The notes beneath the pieces are model-generated. The model worked only from the letters and a program-made list of their open reading frames with translations, was not told where the DNA came from and did no database searches. Positions 16,676 through 25,773 of a DNA stretch of 61,823 bases are shown one piece after another (the first letter of the stretch is position 1; every line of letters begins with the position of its first letter). The stretch is from Paludibacteraceae bacterium (GTDB taxonomy: Bacteria > Bacteroidota > Bacteroidia > Bacteroidales > Paludibacteraceae), in NCBI GenBank assembly GCA_017456885.1, contig JAFTIM010000013.1, positions 1 to 61,823 of the forward strand, in the 5' to 3' direction. Position numbers and translations under genes: made by a program.

Positions 16676-18955
16676 TTAAAACGGATAACCTATGGCAAAA
16701 TGGAATGCGAAATCGTCATTCGTTATTTTCGTACGCCATTTTTCAGATGCATCGCGCGAGGGGTCGTAAAGTTTAAATCCGAAATCAAAACGCAAAATAA
16801 AGAAATCGAAATCGGCTCTCAAACCCAAGCCGTAACTGCATGCTATTTGCTTATAAAACTGATTGAACCGAAAAACGCCATCGGGCTGATCGGCATACTC
16901 TTTTATCGTCCAAATATTTCCTGCATCGACAAACAAGGCGCCCTCCAACAGCCAAAAAAGTTTAACACGATATTCGCAACTTAAATCCAATTTTATATCG
17001 CCGGACTGACGCATAAAGTCGATGCTTCCGGAGGTGTTTTTAAATCCGCCCGGACCCAACGTTCGCACCGACCAACCCCGCACGCTATTAGCGCCACCGC
17101 TAAAATAACGCTCCTCGAAAGGCAAAATGTCGGCATTACCGTAAGGATACGCCACCCCTAATGCGGTATGAAAAGCCAATTGATGTCTGTCGCCAAACAC
17201 CTTGGTATAGGCAAAATCGAAATCCGCCTTTGCAAATTGTGCATAACCGATTTTAAATATCTGATAAACACCATCTACCTTTTTCTGATTTATCATATTG
17301 CTGATGCCATAAAGCAAATTACCCGCCGTACGTACCCTTGTTCGAAGCGTATAAAAATCCTGCAAACGATTTTCGCGTTTAGTGGTATATGTCAATCCGA
17401 AACCTATACGCATAATAAAATGGTCTTCGTAACTATACCGCAACGACGATGACGGACTCAAATACTTATCTTTAAACTCCGGCGTTATCCATGGCAGATA
17501 GATGTAACTGAAATCGAACAAATCGAACGAATATTTCAATTTAGGTTTTCGATAGGAATTCCATACATACCGAAAATTGGCATTCGCTATGTTTCGCGAA
17601 TATTGCGGACGTTTCTGATAATTATAACCAAGTGTCAATTCGGTGGTTGCTCGTAGTTTTTTCTTAAAACGCTTGCCCAAAGGGAATAAAAATTTCGGGA
17701 AATCCAATCCCAAATTACCTCCTACCTCTATCGAACTATAAAACGCATCGCCTATATGCCCCATTGTTTCATAAGCACCACGAACCGAGAACTTAAATGT
17801 CTCGGCACCACGAAAAATATTTTTATGTTGATAGCCCACACTCCCCGCCACGCCAATATTGCCTGCCGAATTCGTCCCCTCTATTTCAGCCGACACCACA
17901 TGCACGCGGTCAGGATTGACCACTATACGGCAATCTATCTCCTCGCTGTTTATCTGTTTGAAATCAATATCCACATATTTTATGGGCGACAAAAAATTAA
18001 GTGCATTATAGGTCTGTGTTACTTTATGTTCACTAAAATATTCTCCCGGCAACACAAACACCTTCGACACCAATGTTTTTGCATTGATAAAACGCTTTGC
18101 CCCATATACTACGGCGTAATTATCAACCCAAACCGTATCGGTAAAACTCGACCGCACCTCTACTTCGTTGGGGTCGTCTTCCATTACGATGGTAACGTTT
18201 CGAATACGTTTCCGATGGTAGGGAGAGAGAGAATCGTTGTTTGCATAGTTCGGATGCAACGACAGCTTCAAATCGATAGTCCGTACACGCGAAGAGCTAT
18301 CCGCCACAAAGTACAGCATATCCTTGCTAAAATTGTAATAGCCTCGGTTTCGCAAAATGGTAGCTATACGATTCCGTTCCGCATCCATCATCGCCAAATC
18401 GAAAATATCGCCTTCTTTTATGCGTTTCAACGAATCGCGTGCAATGCTCATAAAATACGTTGCGGAATCGTCACCCAACTGCAAGTCGTATTTATTGATA
18501 ATGTAAGGTTCGTTGAGTTTCACATTATAATACACCGTTGTTCGGCGACGTTTGGTTTTTGTCAGCGTATCAACCGTAGCACGCATATAGCCCTTGTTGG
18601 CCAGCTGTCGCAACAATTCGTTCTGCGAACGTCCAACCAAATACGGATCATAAATAACCGGAGGCTCTCCCACTTTCCGCAACCAGCGGTTGATTCGTTT
18701 GGTACTATCCCGCCCCGACATGCTATAAATGCTGAGTTTTACTTTCATAAAACTCAAAACCTCCTGATTTTGAGTCTGATGCAAGTATGGTTTTAATTCT
18801 TCGGGAGTTACTTTGTTACGTTCTTTCACCTTAATTCGGTTGCGATTCAGAAGCGTTTCTCCTTCAGGGACATATTTCACAACGCTACACGATGTTGCCA
18901 ACAATATCGTTGCAAGTAAAAACAAAATCCGATTATGATAAAAAACGTTATGCAC
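16676..18955 (-). CDS. TamL-like lipoprotein of the BamA/TamA outer-membrane family
   Basis: Outer-membrane barrel protein anchored as a lipoprotein, the Bacteroidota version of TamA, expected to work with a TamB elsewhere in the genome. POTRA-like repeats fill about the first half, and a 16-strand barrel the second (ERYFSGGANSVRGWSVRTLGP is the BamA-family VRGF/Y-like motif); it ends in GYPF. The reading frame is open to 19078, but the GTG at 18955 is preferred (759 aa): it gives a normal 22-residue signal peptide ending in LLATSC, and a TATATTTG promoter box at 18988-18995 would start transcription downstream of the ATG at 19000. Confidence 0.85.
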   Translation of the reverse strand: MHNVFYHNRILFLLATILLATSCSVVKYVPEGETLLNRNRIKVKERNKVTPEELKPYLHQTQNQEVLSFMKVKLSIYSMSGRDSTKRINRWLRKVGEPPVIYDPYLVGRSQNELLRQLANKGYMRATVDTLTKTKRRRTTVYYNVKLNEPYIINKYDLQLGDDSATYFMSIARDSLKRIKEGDIFDLAMMDAERNRIATILRNRGYYNFSKDMLYFVADSSSRVRTIDLKLSLHPNYANNDSLSPYHRKRIRNVTIVMEDDPNEVEVRSSFTDTVWVDNYAVVYGAKRFINAKTLVSKVFVLPGEYFSEHKVTQTYNALNFLSPIKYVDIDFKQINSEEIDCRIVVNPDRVHVVSAEIEGTNSAGNIGVAGSVGYQHKNIFRGAETFKFSVRGAYETMGHIGDAFYSSIEVGGNLGLDFPKFLFPLGKRFKKKLRATTELTLGYNYQKRPQYSRNIANANFRYVWNSYRKPKLKYSFDLFDFSYIYLPWITPEFKDKYLSPSSSLRYSYEDHFIMRIGFGLTYTTKRENRLQDFYTLRTRVRTAGNLLYGISNMINQKKVDGVYQIFKIGYAQFAKADFDFAYTKVFGDRHQLAFHTALGVAYPYGNADILPFEERYFSGGANSVRGWSVRTLGPGGFKNTSGSIDFMRQSGDIKLDLSCEYRVKLFWLLEGALFVDAGNIWTIKEYADQPDGVFRFNQFYKQIACSYGLGLRADFDFFILRFDFGFKLYDPSRDASEKWRTKITNDDFAFHFAIGYPF

Positions 18956-19115
18956 AACTCTCCCAATCAAGACCTTTTCAAAATATGCAAATATAGCCAT
19001 ATTTTCGCACTTCTTTCGTCGTAAACAAAAAATCCGATTCCAAATAATTCCTCTTAAAAACACTTTTTGCAAGCACAAAAAATCTTCTTAATTTTGACAT
19101 TATCTTGAATAAAAT

Positions 19116-19877
19116 ATGTTATCAAAAAATAAAATCAAATTTGTTAATGCGCTTTTCTTAAAAAAGAACAGAGATGAGCAGCAATTGTTTTGTGCAGAAG
19201 GCGAAAAATGTGTTACCGAACTTATTAAGACCTTTGAGTGTAAAACATTGATAGCCACCAACGAATGGCTATTGACACACGCCTTACCTGCCGAAGAGTT
19301 AATATCGGTGGAAACTACTGAAGAGATAAAAAAAGCATCGTTTTTCAAAACTCCATCACCCGTAATAGCCATATTCAAGCGAAAGAATCACCAACTTACT
19401 CACGATACGCTCCAAAACAATTTAGTTTTAGTACTTGACGGTGTACAAGACCCCGGCAATATGGGCACAATCGTACGCATTGCCGATTGGTTTGGCATCC
19501 GCCACGTTATTTGCCTCGAACAAACCGTAGATGTTTATAACCCCAAAGCCGTTCAAGCCACTATGGGTGCTCTTGCACGCGTAAAGATGCATTATGTTAC
19601 CAAAGCCGAACTCTTCACCCTCATCAAACATTGCAAAACGAGCATTCCCGTTTATGGCACTTTTCTCGAAGGCGAAAACATCTACTCCGCCGAATTGACC
19701 AGAAACGGAATTATCATAATGGGAAACGAGGGGAACGGCATTTCCGATGAGGTAAAAGCACACGTTACACGCAAACTTTTCATTCCGAGCTATCCGCAAG
19801 GTTGTCCTACCTCCGAGTCGCTCAATGTAGCTATTGCAACGGGTATCGTATGTTCGGAATTCCGACGAAGATTATAA
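19116..19877 (+). CDS. SpoU/TrmH-family RNA 2'-O-methyltransferase
   Basis: SPOUT methyltransferase of 253 aa acting on rRNA or tRNA ribose with S-adenosylmethionine. The N-terminal 100 residues form a substrate-binding L30e-like domain. The three SpoU motifs are clear: DGVQDPGNMGTIVRIADWFG (with the catalytic Arg), IIMGNEGNGIS, and SESLNVAIATGIVCSEF. It resembles RlmB/TsnR types; the target base cannot be told from sequence. It is transcribed away from the TamL-like gene, and its last codons overlap those of the convergent DUF4296 gene by 6 nt. Confidence 0.9.
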   Translation: MLSKNKIKFVNALFLKKNRDEQQLFCAEGEKCVTELIKTFECKTLIATNEWLLTHALPAEELISVETTEEIKKASFFKTPSPVIAIFKRKNHQLTHDTLQNNLVLVLDGVQDPGNMGTIVRIADWFGIRHVICLEQTVDVYNPKAVQATMGALARVKMHYVTKAELFTLIKHCKTSIPVYGTFLEGENIYSAELTRNGIIIMGNEGNGISDEVKAHVTRKLFIPSYPQGCPTSESLNVAIATGIVCSEFRRRL

Positions 19878-20798
19878 ATCCGGCTGCTTTAACTTTATTT
19901 TCCTATTCTCGATTTCAAGATTTTTATGTATCGCCGGCATTGATTGAAGTAGTTTTTGCGACTCCTCCTCTTTCAAAAAGAGAGTTTTCAACGAATCGGG
20001 AAGCGGATTTTTATTGGTATCAAATATTCGATAAACAGCTATACTATCAAACCATCGGTCAGGAATCCCCGTTGCCGTATCGCAATAAAGCAGATTGCCA
20101 TAAACAGCGACAGGACGCAAAGAATCCGGATTATTGACCGACAAACGATAACGACGCACTCTTTCGTCAGGAATAAGCATTGCCGATACGGAATCCATTT
20201 CATTATTCGAATAACGGACATACATCTCGGCATAGGCTCCACAAAGCGAGTCGCGCCACGCAGTACTTTGTAGAAAATAAAGTACAAACTTATCGCCTTG
20301 AGCGAAATAATTGCTATCAGAGAACTCAAACGGCAACTCATTTTCTCGCCTTAACGAATCAGTATGCCAAACCACCCTCCGCTCCGAAAGCCAAAGATTA
20401 AGCGTATCCATTTGAACGGGTTTAGTCAGAGGCTCCAGCTCTTGCGGATGATAATAGTTAGACGCAACCAGCAGTTCTTTCGATTTCAAACTATCAATTA
20501 CTGCTTCGTAAATCAGTTCTAAAGCTTTTGCATCTTTTGCATAATAGGCCGCCGACTTCTCAAAATCGCGACGTGTTACATGGTATTTTTGAAATAAACC
20601 GTTATAGTAAAGATTCTTTTTCTGTTCATCGCGAATAAACATTACATCCAACGAACCTTCGGTCAGATAAAACTCCGTAAGGAGATTTACCATTTCTTCT
20701 TCGGAGAGCAATTTAAAGTCGCGTTTGGCACACGAAAAAAACAGAAACAACGTGGCAAACAACACTCCGCCGACCCTCTGCGCAACTCTACTCCACAC
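19872..20798 (-). CDS. DUF4296 lipoprotein
   Basis: Putative lipoprotein of 308 aa with a DUF4296 domain near its N-terminus (LLSEEEMVNLLTEFYLTEG and following helices) and a long C-terminal part without recognised domain, rich in aspartate and serine. Function unknown. The frame is open to a TTG at 20849 well inside lspA; the GTG at 20798 is preferred because it overlaps the lspA stop by only 11 nt and yields a signal peptide of 22 residues before the cysteine in LFFSC. It is the last gene of the mlaE-mlaF-dksA-lspA operon and, being a lipoprotein, is itself a likely LspA substrate. Confidence 0.75.
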   Translation of the reverse strand: MWSRVAQRVGGVLFATLFLFFSCAKRDFKLLSEEEMVNLLTEFYLTEGSLDVMFIRDEQKKNLYYNGLFQKYHVTRRDFEKSAAYYAKDAKALELIYEAVIDSLKSKELLVASNYYHPQELEPLTKPVQMDTLNLWLSERRVVWHTDSLRRENELPFEFSDSNYFAQGDKFVLYFLQSTAWRDSLCGAYAEMYVRYSNNEMDSVSAMLIPDERVRRYRLSVNNPDSLRPVAVYGNLLYCDTATGIPDRWFDSIAVYRIFDTNKNPLPDSLKTLFLKEEESQKLLQSMPAIHKNLEIENRKIKLKQPDL

Positions 20799-21417
20799 GC
20801 TCGTCAATAGTTTTATTTTTTCTGTTGAAAATATTAAATGTTTGTTCAAAATCGTTCCTAAAAAACAATATCAACACAAACATTCCGACGGTAATCGCCG
20901 AATCGGCTACATTGAAAATAGGGCTAAAAAAGACATCTCCTCCAACGAACGGCATCCACTCAGGGAAGTTAAACAAAGGAAAATAAAGCATATCGACAAC
21001 CATACCCTGAAAAAACGAGGCATAGCCTTCGGTAAAAGTGAATTCGGCAACATGAAAAGGTGTACTTTCCGTAAAAATCATACCATAAAACAAGCAGTCA
21101 ATAACGTTACCAATAGCTCCCGCCAAAATGGTGGACAAACAAAGTATATAACTCAACTTGTAATCTTTCCTAAAGAGTTGTATCAAATAATAAATGATTA
21201 CTCCGATAAGCAAGATTCGGAACGCTGTCAGCAGGAACTTGCTGCCGATGGTCATACCAAATGCCATTCCCGGATTCTCGATGAAGTAGATTTTAAACCA
21301 ATCGAAAATCGGAATGCAATCGCCAAGTGCCATGTTCGTCTTAACCAGAATTTTTGAAACTTGGTCTATCAAAAGAATTGCCAAAACGAATAGACTCGTT
21401 TTAAGTTTTTTACCCAT
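20788..21417 (-). CDS. lspA: Lipoprotein signal peptidase
   Basis: Inner-membrane aspartyl protease that removes the signal peptide from diacylglyceryl-modified prolipoproteins. At 209 aa it is longer than E. coli LspA (164 aa) because of a roughly 45-residue loop (about 112-160), usual in Bacteroidota. Four TM helices are visible. The two catalytic aspartates are Asp107 in GNVIDCLFYG and Asp172 in FNVADSA; IENPGMAFG matches the conserved N-x-G-x-A-FG segment. It sits between the DksA-like gene and a DUF4296 lipoprotein gene. Confidence 0.94.
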   Translation of the reverse strand: MGKKLKTSLFVLAILLIDQVSKILVKTNMALGDCIPIFDWFKIYFIENPGMAFGMTIGSKFLLTAFRILLIGVIIYYLIQLFRKDYKLSYILCLSTILAGAIGNVIDCLFYGMIFTESTPFHVAEFTFTEGYASFFQGMVVDMLYFPLFNFPEWMPFVGGDVFFSPIFNVADSAITVGMFVLILFFRNDFEQTFNIFNRKNKTIDERVE

Positions 21418-21429
21418 TCTGTCCGTTTA

Positions 21430-21804
21430 TCAGCGTTTCTCTTTTGCTTCGATACTCAAAGTTGCATGAGGCACAGCACGCAAACGCTCTTTCGGAATCA
21501 GTTTTCCCGTTTCGCGACAAATACCATAGGTTTTATTTGCTATACGCACCAAAGCTGCCTGCAAATGCTGAATAAATTTCATCTGACGTTGCGCCAATTG
21601 CCCCAACTCTTCTTTCGATAAGGTGTTGGCGCCCTCTTCCAGTACCTTAAAAGTAGGAGAGGTGTCGGACACATCGTTCCCTTCTACATTTGTAATTGCA
21701 GAACGTAGTTCATCGTAATATTTTTGTGCAGCATCTAATTTCTCTTGTACCAACTGACGGAACTCTTCCAATTCCTCATCAGAATATCTTGTTTTTTCTT
21801 GCAT
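21430..21804 (-). CDS. DksA/TraR-family protein without the zinc finger cysteines
   Basis: Protein of 124 aa. An N-terminal coiled-coil-like helix pair (about 8-90) is followed by the DksA C-terminal motif YGICRETGKLIPKERLRAVPHATL. In DksA four cysteines bind zinc here; this protein keeps only Cys96, so it is a zinc-free version, as known for some other DksA paralogues. It probably binds the RNA polymerase secondary channel and tunes transcription with ppGpp, which is an inference. Its place between mlaF and lspA is a common arrangement in the phylum. Gaps on both sides are 12 nt. Confidence 0.85.
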   Translation of the reverse strand: MQEKTRYSDEELEEFRQLVQEKLDAAQKYYDELRSAITNVEGNDVSDTSPTFKVLEEGANTLSKEELGQLAQRQMKFIQHLQAALVRIANKTYGICRETGKLIPKERLRAVPHATLSIEAKEKR

Positions 21805-21816
21805 AAATAATGATTT

Positions 21817-22581
21817 TTAAGGGTTATTATTATGTGCTTTTTTTATCTTCTTATACAAATCGGAAGCAAAAACGAAATCATTCAAGTTCTGATTCTGACA
21901 ATCGAAAATTTCATCTTTACTGCCTTGCCACTCTTTTTGTCCCTCGTGAATGAAAATAATATTATCGCCAATTCCCATCACAGAGTTCATATCGTGCGTA
22001 TTGATAATGGTCGTTATATCAAATTCTTGCGTGATTTCTTTTATCAGCTGGTCGATAACCAACGATGTTTGTGGGTCTAATCCCGAATTCGGCTCATCGC
22101 AAAAAAGATATTTCGGATTTAACGCTATGGAACGAGCAATTGCAGCACGTTTTTGCATACCGCCACTTATCTCCGAAGGATATTTATCTTTTGCCTCTGT
22201 CAGATTCACTCGATTGATACAAAATTCGGCACGCTCAACCATCTCTTTTTTTGTCATCGAAGAAAACATTTCCAACGGGAACATCACATTTTCAAAAACC
22301 GTAAGCGAGTCGAAAAGAGCCGATCCCTGGAAAAGCATACCGACCTCTTTTCTCAATTCTTTTATATCACGAAATCGCATTTTTGTCAAATCCCGACCGT
22401 CATATAGTATTTCGCCGGCATCCACTCGATGCAAACCGATTATGCTTTTCATCAAAACCGTCTTTCCCGAACCGCTTCGACCTATGATAAGATTTGTTTT
22501 TCCGTTTTCGAATACGGCAGAAATGTCTTTCAATACCTGTTTATTGTCAAACGATTTGCTCAAATTGCGTACCTCTATCAT
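21817..22581 (-). CDS. mlaF: MlaF-type ABC transporter ATPase
   Basis: Cytoplasmic ATPase of an Mla/MCE phospholipid transport system (254 aa). Walker A is GRSGSGKT, the Q-loop is MLFQGSALFDSLTVFENV (the SLTVFENV run is typical of MlaF), the signature is ISGGMQKR and Walker B leads into DEPNSGLDP. It overlaps the permease gene by 4 nt (ATGA), so translation is coupled. The C-terminal tail is basic. MlaD, MlaB and MlaC genes are not adjacent; the MCE protein must be elsewhere. Confidence 0.92.
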   Translation of the reverse strand: MIEVRNLSKSFDNKQVLKDISAVFENGKTNLIIGRSGSGKTVLMKSIIGLHRVDAGEILYDGRDLTKMRFRDIKELRKEVGMLFQGSALFDSLTVFENVMFPLEMFSSMTKKEMVERAEFCINRVNLTEAKDKYPSEISGGMQKRAAIARSIALNPKYLFCDEPNSGLDPQTSLVIDQLIKEITQEFDITTIINTHDMNSVMGIGDNIIFIHEGQKEWQGSKDEIFDCQNQNLNDFVFASDLYKKIKKAHNNNP

Positions 22582-23318
22582 ACCAACATCAAATTTGTCA
22601 AAATCAGATTAAACAACAATATCAGCACACTACTGTTTACAACCGCTTTGGTGCTTGCCTTACCCACCTCAAGAGCTCCGCCATAAGCATAATAGCCGTA
22701 AAAGGCAGCCACAGAGGTAATAATAAATGCAAATACCAACGATTTTACAATCGCATAAGTAACATAATATGGAATAAACGCATATTGTATGCCATATACA
22801 TAATCCGTCACCGTGATGACATCGGAAAATTCCGCCACCATATATCCTCCCAATAAACCTACACCCATACTAAAAATCACCAAAAAAGGCATCAGCAGAA
22901 CAAATGCCACAATTTTGGGCAGAATCAAATAATTTGCCGAGTTGACACCCATAATTTCGAGGGCATCTATCTGCTCGGTTATTCTCATTGTGCCTATTTC
23001 CGATGCTATATTCGACCCCACTTTCCCTGCAAGTATCAAGCACATTATTGTGGAAGAAAATTCCAACAACAACGTATCGCGCGTAACCAATCCCGTACTG
23101 TAACGAGGTAAAAGCGGATTCTCGGTATTCAGTTTCGTCTGTATTGTCATAATCGCCCCTATAAAAATGGATATTATAATGACAATCCCAAGCGAATTGA
23201 CACCCAGATTTTCCATTTCTTTCGGGAGTTGGCGAAAAAACATTTTCCATCTATCGGGTTTCGTAAACACCGTTTTTATCAAGATGAAATACTGACCTAT
23301 TGTTTTTAACCACTGCAT
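22578..23318 (-). CDS. mlaE: MlaE-type ABC permease
   Basis: Inner-membrane permease of the Mla/MCE lipid transport system with five or six TM helices. Typical motifs: GIVIIISIFIGAIMTIQ, SSTIMCLILAGKVGSNIASEIGTM and the EQIDALEIMGVN stretch. The frame extends to 23339, but the ATG at 23318 (246 aa, MQWLKTIG) is preferred since a TATTTTTG promoter box lies at 23339-23346 on the minus strand and would place the transcript start near 23332. It begins the five-gene mlaE-mlaF-dksA-lspA-DUF4296 operon. Confidence 0.92.
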   Translation of the reverse strand: MQWLKTIGQYFILIKTVFTKPDRWKMFFRQLPKEMENLGVNSLGIVIIISIFIGAIMTIQTKLNTENPLLPRYSTGLVTRDTLLLEFSSTIMCLILAGKVGSNIASEIGTMRITEQIDALEIMGVNSANYLILPKIVAFVLLMPFLVIFSMGVGLLGGYMVAEFSDVITVTDYVYGIQYAFIPYYVTYAIVKSLVFAFIITSVAAFYGYYAYGGALEVGKASTKAVVNSSVLILLFNLILTNLMLV

Positions 23319-23410
23319 AAATATCTGTGTTTTGCCCACAAAAATAGTAAAAACTATTCAGAAAACTGAATGAAACTCATTTTTGCTCTTTGACAAAGAA
23401 AAACAACCAA

Positions 23411-23438
23411 GCAAACACTTTTGTTCAAGTGCTTTTGC
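23411..23438. repeat. Inverted repeat in the mlaE/Smr intergenic region
   Basis: GCAAACACTT and AAGTGCTTTTGC form a 10-bp stem with a 2-nt bulge and a 6-nt loop. No T-run follows on either strand, so it is more likely an operator or a structured leader than a terminator. The rest of the gap 23340-23561 shows no clear feature. Confidence 0.4.
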
Positions 23439-23561
23439 ATAACCACTCGATTAACAAAAACGGGCAAATGTCCCTGCAAATCTCACGCTGAAATATGTTG
23501 TGTCGGCATTAAAACTCCATATATTCCGTAATGTTCAACGTTTACTTTCGTTTCTTTGTTG

Positions 23562-23569
23562 TATATTTG
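23562..23569 (+). promoter_or_regulatory. -7 box before the DUF2027-Smr gene
   Basis: TATATTTG matches the TAnnTTTG box. The expected TTTG 19-21 bp upstream is not convincing. A start near 23576 would lie 10 nt before the ATG at 23586, which supports that ATG. Confidence 0.45.
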
Positions 23570-23585
23570 CCCGAAAAAGAACACA

Positions 23586-24617
23586 ATGGTAAAACTGGGA
23601 GACAAAGTTCGCTTTTTAAACTCCATCGGCGGTGGCACCGTTATCAAAATTGATGGTCGAATTGCTACGGTTTTGGAAGAAGATGGTTTTGAAATACCTT
23701 CAATTATTTCCGAATTGGTTGTCATTGAAAATGTAAATCAGATGAACTTCCCGACAGAGCAAACAAAAAACGCTCCCCAACAAATATCGATTGAGAAGGA
23801 AAATCACTACAGTTTTGACGAAAAGAACGAGAAACCCGAGAAAGAACAAATATCCGTTTATTTTGCATTTGTACCCAAAAATATCAAAGAGTTGCAAACC
23901 TCCGGCTACGAATGTTTTTTGATTAACGATAGTAACTACTATCTTCAGTTCTCGTTTTTTGCAGGCGATGAGCAACCTCATTTATTGGAAAATGGAGAGT
24001 TAGAACCTCAAACTAAATTATTTCTTCAAGACGTAGAAAAAGATGAGTTAAACAACTTCAGAACCATCGTTTTTCAATCTATTGCTCTAAAAAAAAGAAA
24101 GAATTTTTCAATAAAACCGGCAATTGACGTGCATAAAGAGCTAAATCTGACAAAACTTTACAAATTGCATAGTTTTTCTGAAAACGATTTTTTCTATCAA
24201 CCTGCCTATCTGTTTCCTATAATCGAAAAAGGCTTTTCGGACAAAGATTTTATTGTAACAAAAGATACGGCAGCAAAGTTTTTTGAAACGAAAAAGAGCG
24301 AAACGAAATTCCACGCAGCAAAAAAAGAGAAAAATTCGCCTCTCGAAATCGACTTACACATAAATGCACTACTCGATACAACTGCAGGTATGTCGAATGC
24401 GGATATGCTGAACTATCAAATGCAAAAATTTCATGAGGTCATGAATGAATATCGTCAAAAAAAAGGCTTCAAAATCGTTTTCATTCACGGGAAAGGTGAA
24501 GGGATTCTGCGTAAAGAGATTGAAAAACAACTGAAAACGAAATACAAATCGTGCTATTATCAAGACGCTTCATTTCGTGAATATGGATTTGGAGCAACAT
24601 TGGTTACAATCAGATAA
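23586..24617 (+). CDS. DUF2027 and Smr-domain protein
   Basis: Protein of 343 aa. The N-terminal part (about 1-45, GDKVRFLNSIGGGTVIKI) looks like a small beta-barrel; the middle is a DUF2027 domain; the C-terminal 85 residues are an Smr domain with LEIDLHI and the FIHGKGEG loop. Smr domains are DNA- or RNA-cleaving or -binding units, as in MutS2 and SmrB; in this family the target is unknown. It may act on nucleic acid during repair or ribosome rescue, which is an inference. It is followed 22 nt later by leuB. Confidence 0.85.
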   Translation: MVKLGDKVRFLNSIGGGTVIKIDGRIATVLEEDGFEIPSIISELVVIENVNQMNFPTEQTKNAPQQISIEKENHYSFDEKNEKPEKEQISVYFAFVPKNIKELQTSGYECFLINDSNYYLQFSFFAGDEQPHLLENGELEPQTKLFLQDVEKDELNNFRTIVFQSIALKKRKNFSIKPAIDVHKELNLTKLYKLHSFSENDFFYQPAYLFPIIEKGFSDKDFIVTKDTAAKFFETKKSETKFHAAKKEKNSPLEIDLHINALLDTTAGMSNADMLNYQMQKFHEVMNEYRQKKGFKIVFIHGKGEGILRKEIEKQLKTKYKSCYYQDASFREYGFGATLVTIR

Positions 24618-24639
24618 CAAAAAATAAACAATAACTATT

Positions 24640-25701
24640 ATGGATTTAAAAATTGCAGTTTTAGCAGGCGACGGCATAGGTCCCGAAATCAGCAAACAAG
24701 GAGTTGCCGTAATGAATGCCGTTTGTAAAAAATTCGGGCATAACGTGGTTTTTACAGATGCTATTTGCGGAGCCGATGCCATCGACAAAGTTGGAGACCC
24801 GTTCCCTGAAGAAACATTTCAAGTATGTATGGATGCCGACGCCGTACTATTTTCAGCTGTCGGTGACCCGAAATTCGACAACAACCCCACAGCAAAGGTT
24901 CGTCCGGAGCAAGGATTATTAGCGATGCGCAAAAAGTTAGGACTTTTTGCCAACATTCGTCCGGTCGAAACTTTCGATTGTCTGATACATAAATCGCCTT
25001 TAAAAGAGGAATTGGTCAAAGGTGCCGATTTTATTTGCATTCGAGAATTGACAGGAGGAATGTATTTCGGCGAAAAATATCAAGACAACGAAAAAGCATA
25101 CGACACCAACTTTTATACACGTCCTGAAATAGAACGCATCTTAAAAGTTGCTTTTGAATATGCGATGAAACGCAACAAACATCTAACCGTGGTTGACAAA
25201 GCCAACGTACTGGCAAGCAGTCGTTTGTGGAGACAAATAGCAAAAGAGATGGCACCTTCTTACCCCGAAGTTACCACCGATTATATGTACGTGGACAATG
25301 CTGCTATGCGTATGATTCAGGAACCGAAATTTTTTGACGTAATGGTTACAGAAAACACTTTTGGCGACATTCTGACTGACGAGGGTTCTTGCATTACCGG
25401 TTCTATGGGATTATTGCCATCGGCTTCCACAGGCGAACACACTCCCGTATTTGAACCCATACACGGCTCTTGGCCGCAAGCAAAAGGGTTGGATATTGCA
25501 AACCCATTGGCACAAATTCTATCGGTGGCAATGTTGTTTGAGTATTTTGATTTAAAGGCGGAAGGAACCTTAATTCGTAAAGCCGTTAATGCATCGTTAG
25601 ATGCGAATATACGTACTGCTGAAATTCAGGTCGAAGGTGTTCGTCCCTATAAATGCAGCGAAGTAGGCAAATGGATTGTCGATTGGATTGAGCAACAATA
25701 A
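24640..25701 (+). CDS. leuB: 3-isopropylmalate dehydrogenase
   Basis: NAD-dependent oxidative decarboxylase of leucine synthesis, 353 aa. It has GDGIGPEI at the start, a substrate loop with [16 protein letters not shown], the [10 protein letters not shown] segment, the active-site [32 protein letters not shown] (metal aspartates) and HGSWPQAKG, the NAD-side motif. The pattern fits LeuB better than isocitrate or tartrate dehydrogenase. leuA, leuC and leuD are not in the window, so the pathway is split. It ends at a strong terminator. Confidence 0.92.
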   Translation: MDLKIAVLAGDGIGPEISKQGVAVMNAVCKKFGHNVVFTDAICGADAIDKVGDPFPEETFQVCMDADAVLFSAVGDPKFDNNPTAKVRPEQGLLAMRKKLGLFANIRPVETFDCLIHKSPLKEELVKGADFICIRELTGGMYFGEKYQDNEKAYDTNFYTRPEIERILKVAFEYAMKRNKHLTVVDKANVLASSRLWRQIAKEMAPSYPEVTTDYMYVDNAAMRMIQEPKFFDVMVTENTFGDILTDEGSCITGSMGLLPSASTGEHTPVFEPIHGSWPQAKGLDIANPLAQILSVAMLFEYFDLKAEGTLIRKAVNASLDANIRTAEIQVEGVRPYKCSEVGKWIVDWIEQQ

Positions 25702-25718
25702 AAACGCAATTATAACAG

Positions 25719-25751
25719 AAAAAAAAAGTTCGACATGTCGGACTTTTTTTT
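25719..25751. terminator. Bidirectional terminator between leuB and the barrel-protein gene
   Basis: Stem AAAAAAAGTTCGAC/GTCGGACTTTTTTT around an AT centre, with one G-T pair; A and T runs on both sides serve both converging transcripts. Confidence 0.9.
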
Positions 25752-25773
25752 GTATTTCTTTTTGTTCCAAGTA

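Noticed and set aside
17756-18796. A 346-codon open frame on the plus strand opposite the TamL-like gene.
   Set aside because: The opposite frame codes a full barrel protein; the antisense translation is rich in His, Arg and Ile, has no domain and no start signal.
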